Shown one piece after another: positions 16,299 to 26,322 of a DNA stretch of 64,000 nt. The stretch spans positions 868,001 to 932,000 of the forward strand of contig NZ_BMXU01000001.1 of the NCBI RefSeq assembly GCF_014651915.1, written 5' to 3'. The notes beneath the pieces are model-generated. The model was given only the letters and a program-made list of their open reading frames with translations, searched no databases and was not told where the DNA came from. Origin of the DNA: Parvularcula lutaonensis (lineage in GTDB: Bacteria; Pseudomonadota; Alphaproteobacteria; Caulobacterales; Parvularculaceae). The position numbers and the translations under genes were made by a program. The stretch's first letter is position 1, and each line of letters opens with the position of its first letter.

Positions 16299-16901
16299 AT
16301 GAAAGAGCCCTGCCCGATATACGAAAGCGAAATTGCCGCCGGCCGCCCGGTGATCGGCGTCGACGAAGTCGGGCGCGGCCCGCTCGCTGGGCCCGTGGTG
16401 GCCGCGGCGGCTTACCTGCCGCCCGGTCATGGCATCGAGGGGCTCCGGGATTCAAAAGCCCTGACAGAGAAGCGGCGCGAAAAGCTGGCTCCCATCATCC
16501 TCACAAAAGCCCGCATTGCCCTCGGCGCGGTTTCGGCCGCGGAGATCGACAGCCTCGGCATCGAGCCGGCGACCAAGCTCGCCATGCGCCGGGCGGTGGA
16601 GGCACTTGGCCTTATCGAAGGCGCCGTCGCGATCGTCGATGGCAACCGTCCGCCGGACTTTGGCCACGTGCCTGTCATCACCGAGATCAAGGCCGACGCC
16701 TCCTGCCCCTCCGTCTCAGCCGCCGCCGTGGTTGCCAAGGTAACGCGCGACCGCGCCATGATCCGGCTCGGCCAGCGCTATGCCGCTTATGGTTGGCACA
16801 CGAACAAAGGCTATGGTAGTGCCGCGCACCGTGCAGCGATCACAGAGCAGGGCGTCACCCGCCACCACCGGCGGTCGTTCCTGAAGAACATCGCGCCTTA
16901 A
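16299..16901 (+). CDS. rnhB: Ribonuclease HII
   Basis: 200 residues, normal for RNase HII, which cuts RNA-DNA hybrids and removes single ribonucleotides from DNA. Catalytic acidic residues lie in VIGVDEVGRGPLAGPVVAAA (Asp, Glu), IVDGNRPP (Asp), and the block KADASCPSVSAAAVVAKVTRDR. The C-terminal GYGSAAHRAAITEQGVTRHHRRSF is typical. It starts 42 bases after the SOS-controlled radical SAM gene and is followed by ccrM. The start codon directly follows a G-run, too close for a standard SD. Confidence 0.96.
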   Translation: MKEPCPIYESEIAAGRPVIGVDEVGRGPLAGPVVAAAAYLPPGHGIEGLRDSKALTEKRREKLAPIILTKARIALGAVSAAEIDSLGIEPATKLAMRRAVEALGLIEGAVAIVDGNRPPDFGHVPVITEIKADASCPSVSAAAVVAKVTRDRAMIRLGQRYAAYGWHTNKGYGSAAHRAAITEQGVTRHHRRSFLKNIAP

Positions 16902-16918
16902 CGCCCTATTCACAAAGA

Positions 16919-16970
16919 TTAACCGCGCACGGATTAAGACCTCTTTTACCCTGTTGACTCAGGACGAATC
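16919..16970 (+). promoter_or_regulatory. ccrM leader: TTAACC half-site and two GANTC sites
   Basis: The 95-base gap before ccrM holds TTAACC (16919-16924), GACTC (16955-16959) and GAATC (16966-16970). In Caulobacter the ccrM promoter is CtrA-controlled and its leader carries two GANTC sites whose methylation state affects expression; the same arrangement here suggests conserved autoregulation. A full TTAA-N7-TTAA CtrA box is not present; the TTAA words near here are spaced differently. Confidence 0.5.
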
Positions 16971-16993
16971 GGCAGGGGCGAATAGGAGCGTAA

Positions 16994-19088
<2,095 letters not shown>

Positions 19089-19138
19089 GACCGCCGCCCG
19101 CGCTTGAGCTCCGCCCGCTGATCCCGCATCGTCCCGCT

Positions 19139-19627
19139 ATGCGAGACACCCCGCCTGCAACTCAAGCCCCAAGGACCAAGCCCGCGCGAAGGGCCGCACC
19201 CAAGCTCTCCAAGTCGCTGGGCCCACACCTTGCCCGGCTGGCCAAGGCGACAGGCGCGATGGATCCGCGCCTGGCGGCCGACTGGGGCGAGCTGGCGGGA
19301 CCGGAGATCGCACCGCTTTGCCGCCCGGTCAGGATCATCAACCGGGGCCGGTCCCAGGCGCTGGAAGTCTCGGTGAAGAGCGGTGCGGCGGCCATGAAGC
19401 TCCGCTACCATCAAGAAGCGATCCTCGGACGGGTCCGCCAGAAGGTCGGCCTGCCCCGCCTCAACAGCATCGTCATCCGCGAAGGCAACTCCGGCCGCGG
19501 GTGGGAGAACCGGCGCATGGCTCCTGCGCAGAAGGAGGCGATGAAGCCTCCGCCATCGCCCCGGTCGGGTTTCCTCAAGAGCGCGCTGGAGACGATGCGA
19601 CAAACAATTCATAAAGACGGCAGCTAG
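19139..19627 (+). CDS. DUF721/DciA-like protein
   Basis: 162 residues with a basic, Pro/Ala-rich N-terminus, then the DUF721 core (LGPHLARLAKATGAMDPRLAADWGELAGPEIAPLCRPVRI...LEVSVKSGAAAMKLRYHQEAILGRVRQKVG). DUF721 includes DciA, the ancestral loader/operator of the replicative helicase DnaB; whether this member loads helicase is inferred from family and from the chromosome-maintenance neighbours (mutY, smc). It is followed by the DsbA-like gene 33 bases later, probably in one transcript. Confidence 0.82.
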   Translation: MRDTPPATQAPRTKPARRAAPKLSKSLGPHLARLAKATGAMDPRLAADWGELAGPEIAPLCRPVRIINRGRSQALEVSVKSGAAAMKLRYHQEAILGRVRQKVGLPRLNSIVIREGNSGRGWENRRMAPAQKEAMKPPPSPRSGFLKSALETMRQTIHKDGS

Positions 19628-19660
19628 CCCCGGGATTCCGCACGGGGTAAGGGAACTCGC

Positions 19661-20395
19661 ATGACTCGAAACCAATTCCGCCTCGCCCTGATTGCCGCTG
19701 GCTCTGCCGTCCTCGCCGCCTGTGGCGGTGGCGATGATGCCGCGTCCGACGCTGCCGAAGAGACAGCGGCGCCCGCAGCGGAGACCTCCGCTGAAGCCCC
19801 TGCCGAAACCGCGGCAGCCCAGCCGCAGACGATCGCCGCGCCCGAAGGCAGCATGGCCGCCGAAGAGATGGTCATCGGCGATCCGGACGCTCCCCTCACC
19901 GTCATCGAATACGCCTCGGTCACCTGTCCGGGCTGCGCAGCGTTCCATGAGCGCGTCTTCCCCACGATCAAGGAAGAGTTCGTTGACACCGGAAAGGTGA
20001 AGTTCGTCTACCGAGAGTTCCCGACGCCGCCGGAACGGCTCGCGTTTGCAGGTTTCATCCTTGCCCGCTGCGCCGCCACCAATGCTGGCCCCGAAGCCTA
20101 TTACGGCATGGTGGACGCCCTCTATAAGCGCCAGCAGAGCTGGGTCCGCGGCCCGAACACCGGCGAAGAGCTCCGCAACATCGCGGCGCAGGCTGGCCTT
20201 GCTGGCGAGCAGTTCGACCAGTGCTTCCAGCGTGAAGACATCCGCGACGCGATCATCGAGAATGTCGAGATGGGCCGCGAGGCAGGCCTTCGCGGCACGC
20301 CGTCTTTCATCATCGACGGCAAGCAGGTCGACCTGACCTTCGACCCGGAACGCGCTTCGGAGATTCTCCAGGCTGAAGTGGACAAGCGCTCCTGA
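19661..20395 (+). CDS. DsbA/thioredoxin_4 family lipoprotein
   Basis: 244 residues with a lipoprotein signal peptide ending in LAAC (Cys21), then about 45 residues of Ala/Glu/Pro-rich linker. The thioredoxin fold starts at EEMVIGDPDAPLTVIEYASVTCPGCAAFHERVFP with redox motif CPGC, has the helical insert, and the cis-Pro loop GLRGTPSFIIDG. It probably introduces or shuffles disulfides in exported proteins, such as the Cu-Zn SOD or peptidases of this window. AAGGGA lies 8 bases before the ATG. Confidence 0.9.
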   Translation: MTRNQFRLALIAAGSAVLAACGGGDDAASDAAEETAAPAAETSAEAPAETAAAQPQTIAAPEGSMAAEEMVIGDPDAPLTVIEYASVTCPGCAAFHERVFPTIKEEFVDTGKVKFVYREFPTPPERLAFAGFILARCAATNAGPEAYYGMVDALYKRQQSWVRGPNTGEELRNIAAQAGLAGEQFDQCFQREDIRDAIIENVEMGREAGLRGTPSFIIDGKQVDLTFDPERASEILQAEVDKRS

Positions 20396-20400
20396 CGCGC

Positions 20401-20418
20401 GAATCGCGTACGTTAACC
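20401..20418 (+). promoter_or_regulatory. smc leader: GANTC site plus TTAACC half-site
   Basis: GAATC (20401-20405) and TTAACC (20413-20418) lie in the 63-base gap before smc. The same two kinds of element occur in the ccrM leader. This could place smc under CcrM/GcrA or CtrA cell-cycle control, but single short motifs occur by chance. Confidence 0.35.
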
Positions 20419-20458
20419 TTTCGGCGGCGGTCCCTCCGCCGTCCTGAGGACTTTGCCC

Positions 20459-23400
20459 ATGCGCTTTGAACGCCTCCGCCTGTGCGGTTTCAAATCCTTC
20501 GTCGAGCCTGTCGACATCGAGATCAAACCAGGCCTTACCGGCATTGTCGGGCCGAATGGCTGCGGGAAATCGAACCTCGTCGAGGGACTGCGCTGGCTGA
20601 TGGGCGCCAATTCGGCCAAGGCGATGCGCGCCAGCGGCATGGACGAAGTGATTTTCGCCGGCACCACCGGTGGCCGGCCTGCAAGAAGCTGGGCCGAAGT
20701 CACGCTCGAGATCGACAACAGCCAGCGCCGCGCCCCTGCGCAGTTCAACGACAGTGACCAGCTCACCGTTTCGCGACGGGTCGTCCGCCGCGCTGACGGC
20801 TCGGTTTCGCAATACTCCATCAATGGCAAGGAAGTCCGCGCCCGCGATGTGCAGATGCTCTTCGCGGATGCCTCCACCGGTGCAACATCACCCGCCCTCG
20901 TCCGGCAGGGCCAGATCAGCGAGCTGATCAATGCCAAGCCGACCGACCGCCGCCGCTTCCTTGAGGAGGCCGCAGGCGTCACTGGCCTCGCCGCCCGCCG
21001 CCACGAGGCCCAGCTCCGCCTCAACGCTGCCGCGGACAATCTCGAGCGCCTCGACGATGTGATCGGCGAGCTCGACGTGCAGGCCGAACAGCTCGCCCGC
21101 CAGGCCCGCAAGGCCGAGAAATACCGCACGCTGAGCGAAGAGATCAAGGAGGTCGGCAAGGCGCTCTCCATCTCCCGCGTGCGCGAGAGCTACAAGGCGC
21201 ACGAGGCCCTGGACCGGCAAACCTCCGAACGCCGGGGCGCTGTTGCCGATGCCGTCGAAGCTGCCGCGCGCGCGGACCGTCTGGCAACGGAAGGTGCCGA
21301 CAAGCTCGAGGACATCCGCGAGAAAGAGCGCGAAGCCTCGATGAAGATGACGAAGGCGGAAGCGGCTCTGCGCGCCTTTGAGACCAATGAAGCCATGCGC
21401 AAACGCGCAGCGGAGGAGCGCGAGCGGTCGCTGCAACGCTTCGCCGCCGACCAGGAACGCGAAGGCGCGCTCGTCAAGGAAGCCGACGAGGCCATCGCCG
21501 CTGCCGAGACGCGAATCCAGCACCTCAAGAGCGAGATCGCCGAGGAAGCCGATACCAAGATCGCCCTTGAAGAAGCCGCGACGAAAGCCGAGGCCGCTGC
21601 CGCCGAAGCCGAGGCGCTCTTCGAAGCCGCGCAACGCAAGGCCGCCGAACTGATTGCCGAGGCCCGCGCGGCCAGACAAAGCCGTCAGGAGGCGGAAGAC
21701 CGGGTCGCCGCCGCCAAGGCCGAGCGCGCGCGCCTGAACGAAAAGCTTGCCGCTCTCCCCACCCTTGACGATGGCGCTTTCGAGCATGCCGCCTTGGAAG
21801 CCGAGCGCACCCGAGAAGCCCTTGCCGAAGCAGAGCAAACGCTCCGCCAGCGGAACGAAGAACTCGATGCGGCGCGGAGGACCTCGACGGCCGCTGACGA
21901 AGCTTTCCGCGAAGCGAAAGAGCGCCTGCGGCTTCTCGAAAATGAAGCGAAAGTTCTCGCCCCCCTGATCCCGACCCCTGCGGAGGATGCGGCGGAGGGC
22001 GAGACGGCCCTGACCGCCATATCGGCGCCGGAAGAGCTGCGCGCCGGTCTGGCCGCGGCCTTGGGCGACGCCCTCCACGCGGCGATCGGTGACGAAGCGG
22101 ACCACGCCTGGACCCAGCTTGGTCAGGACGCGGAAGGCATTGCCCCCCTGCCGGCGGGCGTTCAGTCTCTGGCCAGCCTTCTTACCCCGCCCCCGGCGCT
22201 GCGCCGCAGCTTCGCGGCGATTGGCCTTGTCGAGGGGACGCCTACGGACGAGCAGCTCGAGGACCTTGCGCCGGGCCAGCTCATCATCAACCGTCAGGGC
22301 CACCTGTGGCGCTGGGACGGTTACCGCCGCCGCTCCGCCGCCGACCGGCACCTCGAGGAGCTTCTCGCCGCGTCCTCGCGACTGCGCGCCATCGAAGACG
22401 AGACCGAGGAGGCCCGAGCGGCCCTCGCCCAGGCCCAGCTAGAGGCAGAAACCGCGCGCCGGAATCTGAAGGAAGCCGAAGCCGCCCTCGCCCTGGCCCG
22501 CAGTGCACAGAGCCAGGCCGTCACCGCGGAGCGCCACGCCGAACAGCACCTTGCCAAGCTGACACGAGACTCCGATGCGATCCGCCTACGGAAAGAAGCA
22601 CTCGACGAACAGCTCGCAGCAAACGCCGTCGCACTTACTGCTGCCGAGCGCCGTCTGTCCGAGATCGGAGAGCAGGTCGATACGCCACAAGTGGACGAAA
22701 AGGCACTCGACGAGGCCCGCGCCGTCCGTGACGAGGCTCGTCGCAGGGCGAGCCAGGCGCGTGGTCAGGCTGCGGAGCATCGCCGCAAGTCGGTAGAACG
22801 CCGCGATGCCCTCCGCCGCGAGGAAGGCCAGGCCAAGGCTTGGCGCGACCGCCGGACGGCTGCAGCCCAGCGCCTCGAACAACTGGCCGAACAGAAGGCC
22901 ATCCTCGAAGACGAGGTCAAGCAGGCCTCGACGGAGGAGAGCGATATGGCCGCTGGCGAGGCGCTCGAACTCGCGGCTTTCGAGGCCAAGAGCGCGTGGG
23001 AGAAGACCCGTGACGCCCTTGCCGAGGCCCAGCAGGCCCAAAGCGCTGCCGAAAAAGAGCGCCGCGAGACCGAAGCCCGCGCCAGCGCCGCCCGCGAAGC
23101 ACTCGCCGAGCTTGGCGCGGAACTGAAAGCCGCGAAGGCCCGCCTCGATGAGACGCTCGAAGAGGCCAATATCAGCGGCGACAACATCCGCGCCCTGCTC
23201 GCCGCTACGGGCGAGGTGGAGCCGGTCGACGTCCTGTCGCGGAAGCTCGAAAAGCTCGAGCGCGAGCGCGAACGCCTTGGCGCCGTGAACCTTCTGGCTG
23301 CGGACGAACAGAGCCAGGTCAATGAACGCCTTGGCAGCCTCCGGTCCGAGCGCGAAGACTGCGAGGCGGCTGCCAACCAGCTCAAGACCGCGGTCAACGC

Positions 23401-23896
23401 AATCAACCGCGAGGGCCGCCAGCGGCTTCTCGCAGCCTTCGAAGCGGTGAACGGGCACTTCCGCGAGCTGTTCACCAGCCTTTTCAATGGCGGCGAAGCG
23501 CACCTCAAGTTCATCGACAGCGATGATCCGCTCACGGCGGGTCTCGAGATCTTCGCCTGTCCGCCGGGCAAGAAGCTCCAGTCGCTAAGCCTGATGTCAG
23601 GTGGCGAACAGGCGCTGACCGCAACCGCGCTGATTTTCGCCGCGTTCCGCACGAACCCTGCCCCGATCTGTGTCCTGGACGAGGTCGATGCGCCGCTCGA
23701 CGACGCCAATGTCGAGCGCTTCTGCGACCTTCTCTCCCTGATGGCGAAGTCTTCGACCACGCGCTTCCTCGTGGTGACGCACCATCCGCTGACCATGTCG
23801 CGCATGGACCGGCTGTTCGGTGTGACGATGATGGAGCGGGGCGTCAGCCAGCTCTTCAGCCTCGACCTCGAGTCAGCCCGCAGGCTTGCTGCCTAG
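20459..23896 (+). CDS. smc: Chromosome segregation ATPase SMC
   Basis: 1145 residues from ATG 20459 with GAGGA just upstream. The Walker A head is LTGIVGPNGCGKSNLVEGLRWLMG, with Q-loop region VRQGQISELINAKPTDRR. Two long Ala/Glu/Arg-rich coiled coils (about 165-500 and 640-960) flank a hinge (about 505-630). The C-terminal head has the ABC signature SLMSGGEQALTATALIFAAF and Walker B APICVLDEVDAPLDDANVERF. It works with ScpA/ScpB to compact and segregate the chromosome. The 3' end overlaps the CCA transferase gene by 24 bases. Confidence 0.97.
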   Translation: MRFERLRLCGFKSFVEPVDIEIKPGLTGIVGPNGCGKSNLVEGLRWLMGANSAKAMRASGMDEVIFAGTTGGRPARSWAEVTLEIDNSQRRAPAQFNDSDQLTVSRRVVRRADGSVSQYSINGKEVRARDVQMLFADASTGATSPALVRQGQISELINAKPTDRRRFLEEAAGVTGLAARRHEAQLRLNAAADNLERLDDVIGELDVQAEQLARQARKAEKYRTLSEEIKEVGKALSISRVRESYKAHEALDRQTSERRGAVADAVEAAARADRLATEGADKLEDIREKEREASMKMTKAEAALRAFETNEAMRKRAAEERERSLQRFAADQEREGALVKEADEAIAAAETRIQHLKSEIAEEADTKIALEEAATKAEAAAAEAEALFEAAQRKAAELIAEARAARQSRQEAEDRVAAAKAERARLNEKLAALPTLDDGAFEHAALEAERTREALAEAEQTLRQRNEELDAARRTSTAADEAFREAKERLRLLENEAKVLAPLIPTPAEDAAEGETALTAISAPEELRAGLAAALGDALHAAIGDEADHAWTQLGQDAEGIAPLPAGVQSLASLLTPPPALRRSFAAIGLVEGTPTDEQLEDLAPGQLIINRQGHLWRWDGYRRRSAADRHLEELLAASSRLRAIEDETEEARAALAQAQLEAETARRNLKEAEAALALARSAQSQAVTAERHAEQHLAKLTRDSDAIRLRKEALDEQLAANAVALTAAERRLSEIGEQVDTPQVDEKALDEARAVRDEARRRASQARGQAAEHRRKSVERRDALRREEGQAKAWRDRRTAAAQRLEQLAEQKAILEDEVKQASTEESDMAAGEALELAAFEAKSAWEKTRDALAEAQQAQSAAEKERRETEARASAAREALAELGAELKAAKARLDETLEEANISGDNIRALLAATGEVEPVDVLSRKLEKLERERERLGAVNLLAADEQSQVNERLGSLRSEREDCEAAANQLKTAVNAINREGRQRLLAAFEAVNGHFRELFTSLFNGGEAHLKFIDSDDPLTAGLEIFACPPGKKLQSLSLMSGGEQALTATALIFAAFRTNPAPICVLDEVDAPLDDANVERFCDLLSLMAKSSTTRFLVVTHHPLTMSRMDRLFGVTMMERGVSQLFSLDLESARRLAA

Positions 23897-25081
23897 GGCC
23901 CGATTGAGCAATTCTTCGGTGCGCTGAGATTCGCTTGGCGCACCGGCTTCGAGCCAGAGCTTTTCGAAGCGCTTCATCACCTCGCTGACTTCCGCTCCCG
24001 GCTTGACGCCCTTCGCAATTACGTCCCGGCCAGAGATTGGAAGGACCGGAACTTCATCAGCCTGCAAACGAGCGACGAGGCCATCGGGAACTTGACGCCC
24101 TTCCGCAGCAGCGAGAGCCGCCGCCGCGACCGCATCCTCGCGACCAAAGCGGTAGAGCAGCTCATGCGCCTGGATGCCCCTGATGATCGCATCCCGCGTA
24201 GCCTCGATAGCGGCGTAGCGGCCGAGGACCTCGTTGGATGGCTTCAACCGCTCGCGCAGCACATCCCGAGGCAGGCCCGGCCACAGCGCGGCGAGCGAAA
24301 GCGCAGGCTCCCAATGGCCCGCCGCATGGAGCCTCGCGAATACGTCCGTTCGTGGAACGCCAGGAAGAAGGCGCTGCAGGACGCCGACCTCGCAAGCAAC
24401 AGCCAGCGCCCGAGGGGCACCCTTCGCCGCGAACGTCCGGCGCAGCTCCGACCACACCCTTTCCCGCGAAAGGATGTCAAGCAGGTCCGCCTGCTCCCTG
24501 ATCGCAGCCAGCCCGTCGGCATCATAGCCTTCGGCGAAACGCGCCGAGAAGCGGAAAAACCGGAGGATGCGAAGCGCATCCTCGCGGATGCGGTCCCTCG
24601 CATCGCCAATGAACCGGACACGGCGGGCTTCGAGGTCTTCGAGGCCGCCGGCCGGATCCCAGATCCTGCCGTCAGGATCCGCGTAAAGAGCATTGATCGT
24701 GAAATCGCGGCGGCGCCAGTCCTCGTCCCAGTTGCGGGTGAAGCGGACCTGCGCATGGCGGCCGTCCGTCTCTTCGTCCGCCCGGAGAGTCGTGCATTCG
24801 GCGACGAGGCCGTCCTCGACGGCGGTCAGCGTCCCGTGCGCTTCACCGGTCGCGATCCAACGAATGCCCGCCGCATCGAACAGCGCCTTCATCTCTTCGG
24901 GCGTCCGGTCGGTCGCGATGTCGATGTCGATTGCGTCATTGTCGAGCGGGGTCTCCCCCAGAAGGCTGTCCCGCACGCATCCGCCAACAAAACGCGCTTC
25001 ACCTCCGGCCGTCAGGGCCCCAACGATTTTCCGGAGGCGCGGCTCGCTGAGCCATGAGAAATCGGCATCAGGCATCGTCAT
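23873..25081 (-). CDS. cca: CCA tRNA nucleotidyltransferase / poly(A) polymerase family
   Basis: 402 residues, class II nucleotidyltransferase. Motifs in order: ARFVGGCVRDSLLGE, the metal-binding DxD in AIDIDIATD, VEDGLVAECTTLR, RRRDFTINALYADPDG, and DPAGGLEDLEARRVRFIGDARDRIREDALRILRFFRFSARF. The C-terminal part is helical. It adds or repairs the 3' CCA of tRNAs. Start at ATG 25081 or 25075; both overlap the end of the CoA pyrophosphatase gene, so the DUF1285-NUDIX-cca row is translationally coupled. Confidence 0.95.
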   Translation of the reverse strand: MTMPDADFSWLSEPRLRKIVGALTAGGEARFVGGCVRDSLLGETPLDNDAIDIDIATDRTPEEMKALFDAAGIRWIATGEAHGTLTAVEDGLVAECTTLRADEETDGRHAQVRFTRNWDEDWRRRDFTINALYADPDGRIWDPAGGLEDLEARRVRFIGDARDRIREDALRILRFFRFSARFAEGYDADGLAAIREQADLLDILSRERVWSELRRTFAAKGAPRALAVACEVGVLQRLLPGVPRTDVFARLHAAGHWEPALSLAALWPGLPRDVLRERLKPSNEVLGRYAAIEATRDAIIRGIQAHELLYRFGREDAVAAAALAAAEGRQVPDGLVARLQADEVPVLPISGRDVIAKGVKPGAEVSEVMKRFEKLWLEAGAPSESQRTEELLNRALGSKPAG

Positions 25082-25706
25082 GGATTGCGTCCGAGAGGGT
25101 GCGGAGTATGCCAGCCGTTAGCCCCCAGATGTTCCGGTGCTGGCCAGCGGTATCAAGAACCGGCACCGCGAACATGTTGTAGGGCACGCCGCTGAATTCA
25201 CGTTCCTGAATGACGTGGTTGCCGGGGTCAGCAATCGCGGAGAGTGGCACTTCGAAGACTTCCGACACTTCACGCGGGCAGGCTTCGATTGGCACGTTGC
25301 CGTCAATGATCCCGATCACCGGCGTCACCACATAGCCGAGGCCGCCGTAATGAAGGCCGTAATTGCCCAGCACGCTGACCGCTTCCGCAGGGACCCCGAC
25401 TTCTTCATGAGTCTCGCGCAGGGCCGTGCCGATCAGGCCGTCATCGTCTTCCTTCGGCGTTCCGCCGGGCAGGCTGATCTGCCCGGCATGGGACGGCATG
25501 GTCGGTGCGCGGAGAGTCAGCACCACCGTTGGCTCGGCAATGTCCCGCACGCCGATCATCACGGCAGCAGGCCGCGGCCGCTTCGGCGGCTCGCGCAGGA
25601 TCGGCGTGTGGTCGAGGCCGGGGTTGAGTTCATCGAAGAGCCTCCGGTCACGCGCGGCGTGAGGCGAGCTGAAGCTCCTGCGAAGGCGTTCCTGCCAGTC
25701 GTTCAT
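25068..25706 (-). CDS. NUDIX hydrolase, CoA pyrophosphatase type
   Basis: 212 residues. The CoA-hydrolase-specific UPF0035 pattern VVLTLRAPTMPSHAGQISLPGG directly precedes the NUDIX box GGTPKEDDDGLIGTALRETHEEVGV. This subfamily cleaves CoA and acyl-CoA to phosphopantetheine and 3',5'-ADP. The start ATG shares one base with the TGA of the DUF1285 gene (TGATG), and the 3' end overlaps cca by 14 bases. Confidence 0.92.
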   Translation of the reverse strand: MNDWQERLRRSFSSPHAARDRRLFDELNPGLDHTPILREPPKRPRPAAVMIGVRDIAEPTVVLTLRAPTMPSHAGQISLPGGTPKEDDDGLIGTALRETHEEVGVPAEAVSVLGNYGLHYGGLGYVVTPVIGIIDGNVPIEACPREVSEVFEVPLSAIADPGNHVIQEREFSGVPYNMFAVPVLDTAGQHRNIWGLTAGILRTLSDAIHDDA

Positions 25707-26245
25707 CAGGCATCCGCTTCGATCGGGAGGCGGAAGGTCGCGCCGCCTGACCGCAGGACGAGTGCGCCGTCTTCGACCGGCAGCTCTTCAACCAGCCGGT
25801 AATAGGGTGCGCGGTCGAGGCGCGCTTCGAGGCCACCGCGGATCAGGATATAGGGTGCGCGTTGGCCCAGGGCTTCGGAATGCCGCAGCGTGATCGGATG
25901 GTCGGCATCGATCAGCACACGGTCCCCGACATTGGTGCGAACCTCATAGCCCCTGTCCGTCCGATCGTAATCGACCGCGAGGAAAGGCACATCCTCGACC
26001 TTGATCGTGACCTTCTCGGCAGGCGTCACGAGGACATAGCCTTCGGGGTCCTTCCGAAGGATGCGGGAGAAAAGCCGGACCAGCGGCGCGCGGGTGATCA
26101 TCGACCCTTCGTGCCACCAGCTTCCATCCGCCTTGATGACAAGGTCCATCTCACCGCAATGCTCGGGGTTCCACCGCTCCACGGGAAGCGGTCCGTCGTC
26201 GCTCGAATCCGTGAGCGAGGCTGCGATGCGCGAAAGGTCTACCAC
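25706..26245 (-). CDS. DUF1285 family protein
   Basis: 179 residues from GTG 26245. The core NPEHCGEMDLVIKADGSWWHEGSMITRAPLVRLFSRILRKD...GYVLVTPAEKVTIKVEDVPFLAVD is characteristic of DUF1285, a conserved proteobacterial family of unknown function. The start is uncertain: AGGAGG directly touches the GTG, and a frame-open GTG at 26338 would place the sppA terminator stem inside the coding region. The TGATG overlap with the NUDIX gene indicates coupling. Confidence 0.85.
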   Translation of the reverse strand: MVDLSRIAASLTDSSDDGPLPVERWNPEHCGEMDLVIKADGSWWHEGSMITRAPLVRLFSRILRKDPEGYVLVTPAEKVTIKVEDVPFLAVDYDRTDRGYEVRTNVGDRVLIDADHPITLRHSEALGQRAPYILIRGGLEARLDRAPYYRLVEELPVEDGALVLRSGGATFRLPIEADA

Positions 26246-26260
26246 CCTCCTGAAATGGAA

Positions 26261-26295
26261 GAGCCCCGGGCGGCGGTCAAGCGCGCCCGGGGCTC
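26261..26295 (-). terminator. Intrinsic terminator after sppA
   Basis: A perfect 12-bp GC-rich stem, GAGCCCCGGGCG with CGCCCGGGGCTC, encloses an 11-base loop. On the minus strand it is followed by TTCCATTTC. It lies 28 bases beyond the sppA stop and just before the DUF1285 start, so it separates or attenuates the two units. Confidence 0.75.
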
Positions 26296-26322
26296 GTTGT
26301 TCAGAACCTGATGCCGCAGCCC

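Noticed and set aside
16898-16937. A full CtrA box (TTAA-N7-TTAA) before ccrM
   Set aside because: Three TTAA words are present but spaced 21 and 15 bases start to start, not 11, so only half-sites are claimed.
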